Origin: Marinilabilia sp964403175
GTDB taxonomy: Bacteria > Bacteroidota > Bacteroidia > Bacteroidales > Marinilabiliaceae
Length of the DNA: 64,000 bases
NCBI GenBank assembly: GCA_964403175.1
Contig: CAYOFH010000001.1
Coordinates: 1-64,000 of the forward strand
Direction: 5' to 3'
A model generated the notes under the pieces. It saw only the letters and a program-made list of their open reading frames with translations, made no database searches and was not told where the DNA came from. The position numbers were made by a program, and so were the translations under genes. Below are positions 62,551 to 64,000 of the stretch, piece by piece (the stretch's first letter is position 1; each line of letters starts with the position of its first letter).

Positions 62551-63912
62551 TCAGGTTTTCCGGATTCGGTAAATCAGAGCAGCCAGTATCCCGGCATAAA
62601 GATTAATCAACAGGGTTCCGGTGGTCAACTCGTTAAACAGGTAATTAGGTTTAAAAAAGAATGTTTTAACCATCCAGGCAAATACAACAAAGAACATAGC
62701 AACATCCAGATCATTAAGTTCATAAATCCTTTTTTTTATCATTCTGAATGCTAGTAAAAGATACCGCCACATTTGTATATACAGCAAGCTGTAAATGGCC
62801 AGTCCGATGATCCCATACATTGCCAGATGTCCTGTTACCGGCAAGTCAGTAACTTCATAATCGGATGGATGAAACCTCAATGAAAAGAAATCAGAGAAAC
62901 CGGCACCTGTTCCAAACCATGGCCGCTGATAAATGAGAGCCAGATGGGCAGGCCACTGATTAACCAGTCTGCCCTCTACCACTCCGCTGGTATAGGCATC
63001 GCCGGTGATAAAAAGCCAAAGATCCGCGACCTGCCTCCAAACCAAACCGGGATATTCAGGAAAAACCGCCACCATAAGCAGGAACATGATAATACCCGGT
63101 CCTAAAAGCATGCCCAGCAACCCCCGAAAAGAAGCACGATAAAACCTGTAATATAAAAACAATGAGGCCACAACAAGTCCTGCCACATTAATATAACTAC
63201 TCTTGGTCAGGGATAACAATACAGCCAGAAGCATTAATATTGTGCCTGCGAAAAGAAGATTTCTATACCTAAAATCAATGCGCCGGGCGAAAACAAAAAT
63301 TGATAGTGGGATCAGCATATCCGAAAGCCCGGAACTAAACATCAGATAACGCAAAATACCTGTTCCCCGATAGCGCTCGGCCTGCCAAAGAGGCAGCAAC
63401 TCCAGATTGGTGGTAACGGTAATGAAATACATCACATATACCACCACGGAAGTAGTGACCAACACATTCACAAAAATTGCCAGATTACGCCGGGCCATAA
63501 TAAATACAGGCACAATCAGGAGAAACCCGAAAACTGTCATTCGCTCGCGAATAAGTACATACCGAAGGACATAACCCCATCCTTTTCCCGGTTGCAAGTA
63601 TCCAAAAACAAACACATGATACAGGAAAAATAAAATCTGAACCCCTAATAGAATCTGAAACGGACTGAAGCCAAACATCCCGTGATGATTAACCCGCGAG
63701 GATAAAAGCGGCATAAAGGCCAGCATAAACAGGAAATCACGAAAATAAAAACCTCCAAGCGCTTCCTTACCAAAATAGATAGTCAAATGCCCTGTAGGAT
63801 CGAACAAAAGAACAATCACTATCCAGAAAAAATAATCGGGCCACCGGTTTACCAAAAGAAGTCCGGCACCGGTTACAGCCAACAATAACCCGATCAACAA
63901 AAACATACTCAT
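62551..63912 (-). CDS. O-antigen ligase/polymerase-like membrane protein
   Basis: The 453-residue protein has about eleven hydrophobic segments and a large outside loop (about 285-360) with RPWFGTGAGFSDFF, the arrangement of the Wzy/WaaL ligase family. LSLTKSSYINVAG in the middle is typical of the Wzy_C region. It probably joins or polymerises surface glycan units in the periplasm. Choosing ligase or polymerase needs outside data. Its start overlaps the stop of the gene from the right. Confidence 0.75.
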   Translation of the reverse strand: MSMFLLIGLLLAVTGAGLLLVNRWPDYFFWIVIVLLFDPTGHLTIYFGKEALGGFYFRDFLFMLAFMPLLSSRVNHHGMFGFSPFQILLGVQILFFLYHVFVFGYLQPGKGWGYVLRYVLIRERMTVFGFLLIVPVFIMARRNLAIFVNVLVTTSVVVYVMYFITVTTNLELLPLWQAERYRGTGILRYLMFSSGLSDMLIPLSIFVFARRIDFRYRNLLFAGTILMLLAVLLSLTKSSYINVAGLVVASLFLYYRFYRASFRGLLGMLLGPGIIMFLLMVAVFPEYPGLVWRQVADLWLFITGDAYTSGVVEGRLVNQWPAHLALIYQRPWFGTGAGFSDFFSLRFHPSDYEVTDLPVTGHLAMYGIIGLAIYSLLYIQMWRYLLLAFRMIKKRIYELNDLDVAMFFVVFAWMVKTFFFKPNYLFNELTTGTLLINLYAGILAALIYRIRKT

Positions 63913-63998
63913 CTATGGTGCGGTTTTATAATTTCAACGATGGCGACCAAATCATCCCATTTTAGTAATTTAAGCAAAAATGCGGTAGCTGTGATCAC
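63909..63998 (-). CDS. Partial gene at right edge
   Basis: A 29-codon open frame on the minus strand continues beyond the window and ends with a TGA that overlaps the next start codon (ATGA). Its ending (FLLKLLKWDDLVAIVEII) is basic and hydrophobic and could be the tail of a membrane or glycosyltransferase protein, but this is not identifiable. The ATGA overlap supports a real gene. Confidence 0.45.
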   Translation of the reverse strand: MITATAFLLKLLKWDDLVAIVEIIKPHHR

Positions 63999-64000
63999 TC

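Noticed and set aside
1..64000. tRNA, rRNA, prophage and insertion sequences
   Set aside because: None of the intergenic regions shows a cloverleaf or ribosomal sequence I recognise, and no transposase or phage gene was found.

Overview
The window comes from a member of the Bacteroidota, most likely the Bacteroidales/Marinilabiliales side. Three large or medium surface proteins end in type IX secretion system (T9SS) type B sorting domains. Three PorP/SprF-family proteins sit beside them. Several intergenic regions carry the Bacteroidota -7 promoter motif TAnnTTTG, and most start codons lack a Shine-Dalgarno sequence. No rRNA, tRNA, CRISPR array, phage or insertion sequence was seen. One run of 100 Ns (4046-4145) is an assembly gap inside a near-identical repeat.

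Left part (1-22.6 kb, all plus strand): a membrane-anchored MutS-like ATPase; a 1,792-residue Calx-beta adhesin with a PorP/SprF protein and a PorE-like propeller protein that lacks OmpA; a K+/H+ antiporter next to an MscS channel; then two more cargo plus PorP/SprF pairs (a 1,583-residue IgGFc-binding-like protein and a 318-residue mini-cargo). The recurring unit is one secreted type B cargo followed by one SprF-type partner.

Middle part (23.1-36.4 kb, plus strand): a glycogen-to-trehalose operon of GlgX/TreX, TreZ and a TreY-MalQ fusion, followed at 26 bp by a soluble triple-PAS histidine kinase. A DUF2157-like membrane protein, an M24 aminopeptidase and a small GNAT protein follow.

Main minus-strand locus (about 55.0 down to 36.8 kb): some fifteen tightly packed genes, many with overlapping start and stop codons. 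They include a complete set for UDP-2,3-diacetamido-glucuronic acid (WbpA, WbpB, WbpD, WbpE), an AsnB-type amidotransferase, a FemAB/GNAT-like transferase, a NodB-like deacetylase overlapping a glycosyltransferase, further glycosyltransferases, an extra DegT aminotransferase with a DUF354 protein, a Wzi-family outer-membrane barrel and a MATE transporter. The combination of Wbp enzymes, amidotransferase, deacetylase, amino-acyl-type transferase and glycosyltransferase matches the Wbp/Vim pathway, which in Porphyromonas and Tannerella makes the linking sugar that attaches T9SS cargo to surface glycolipid. This is the most interesting system in the window; the assignment of the Vim-like genes is inference.

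Right part (55.6-64 kb): an AbgT-family transporter, an NlpC/P60 lipoprotein, a stand-alone AICAR formyltransferase with a small conserved protein, a BaiN/HI0933-type flavoprotein, a small membrane protein, and a second minus-strand glycan operon (GT2, O-antigen ligase/polymerase-like protein, and the edge of another gene).

Non-coding structure: a dispersed intergenic repeat (two 138-bp copies about 89% identical plus two decayed relatives), a MITE-like element, several strong hairpins and terminators, and an orphan minus-strand terminator that may end a small RNA.
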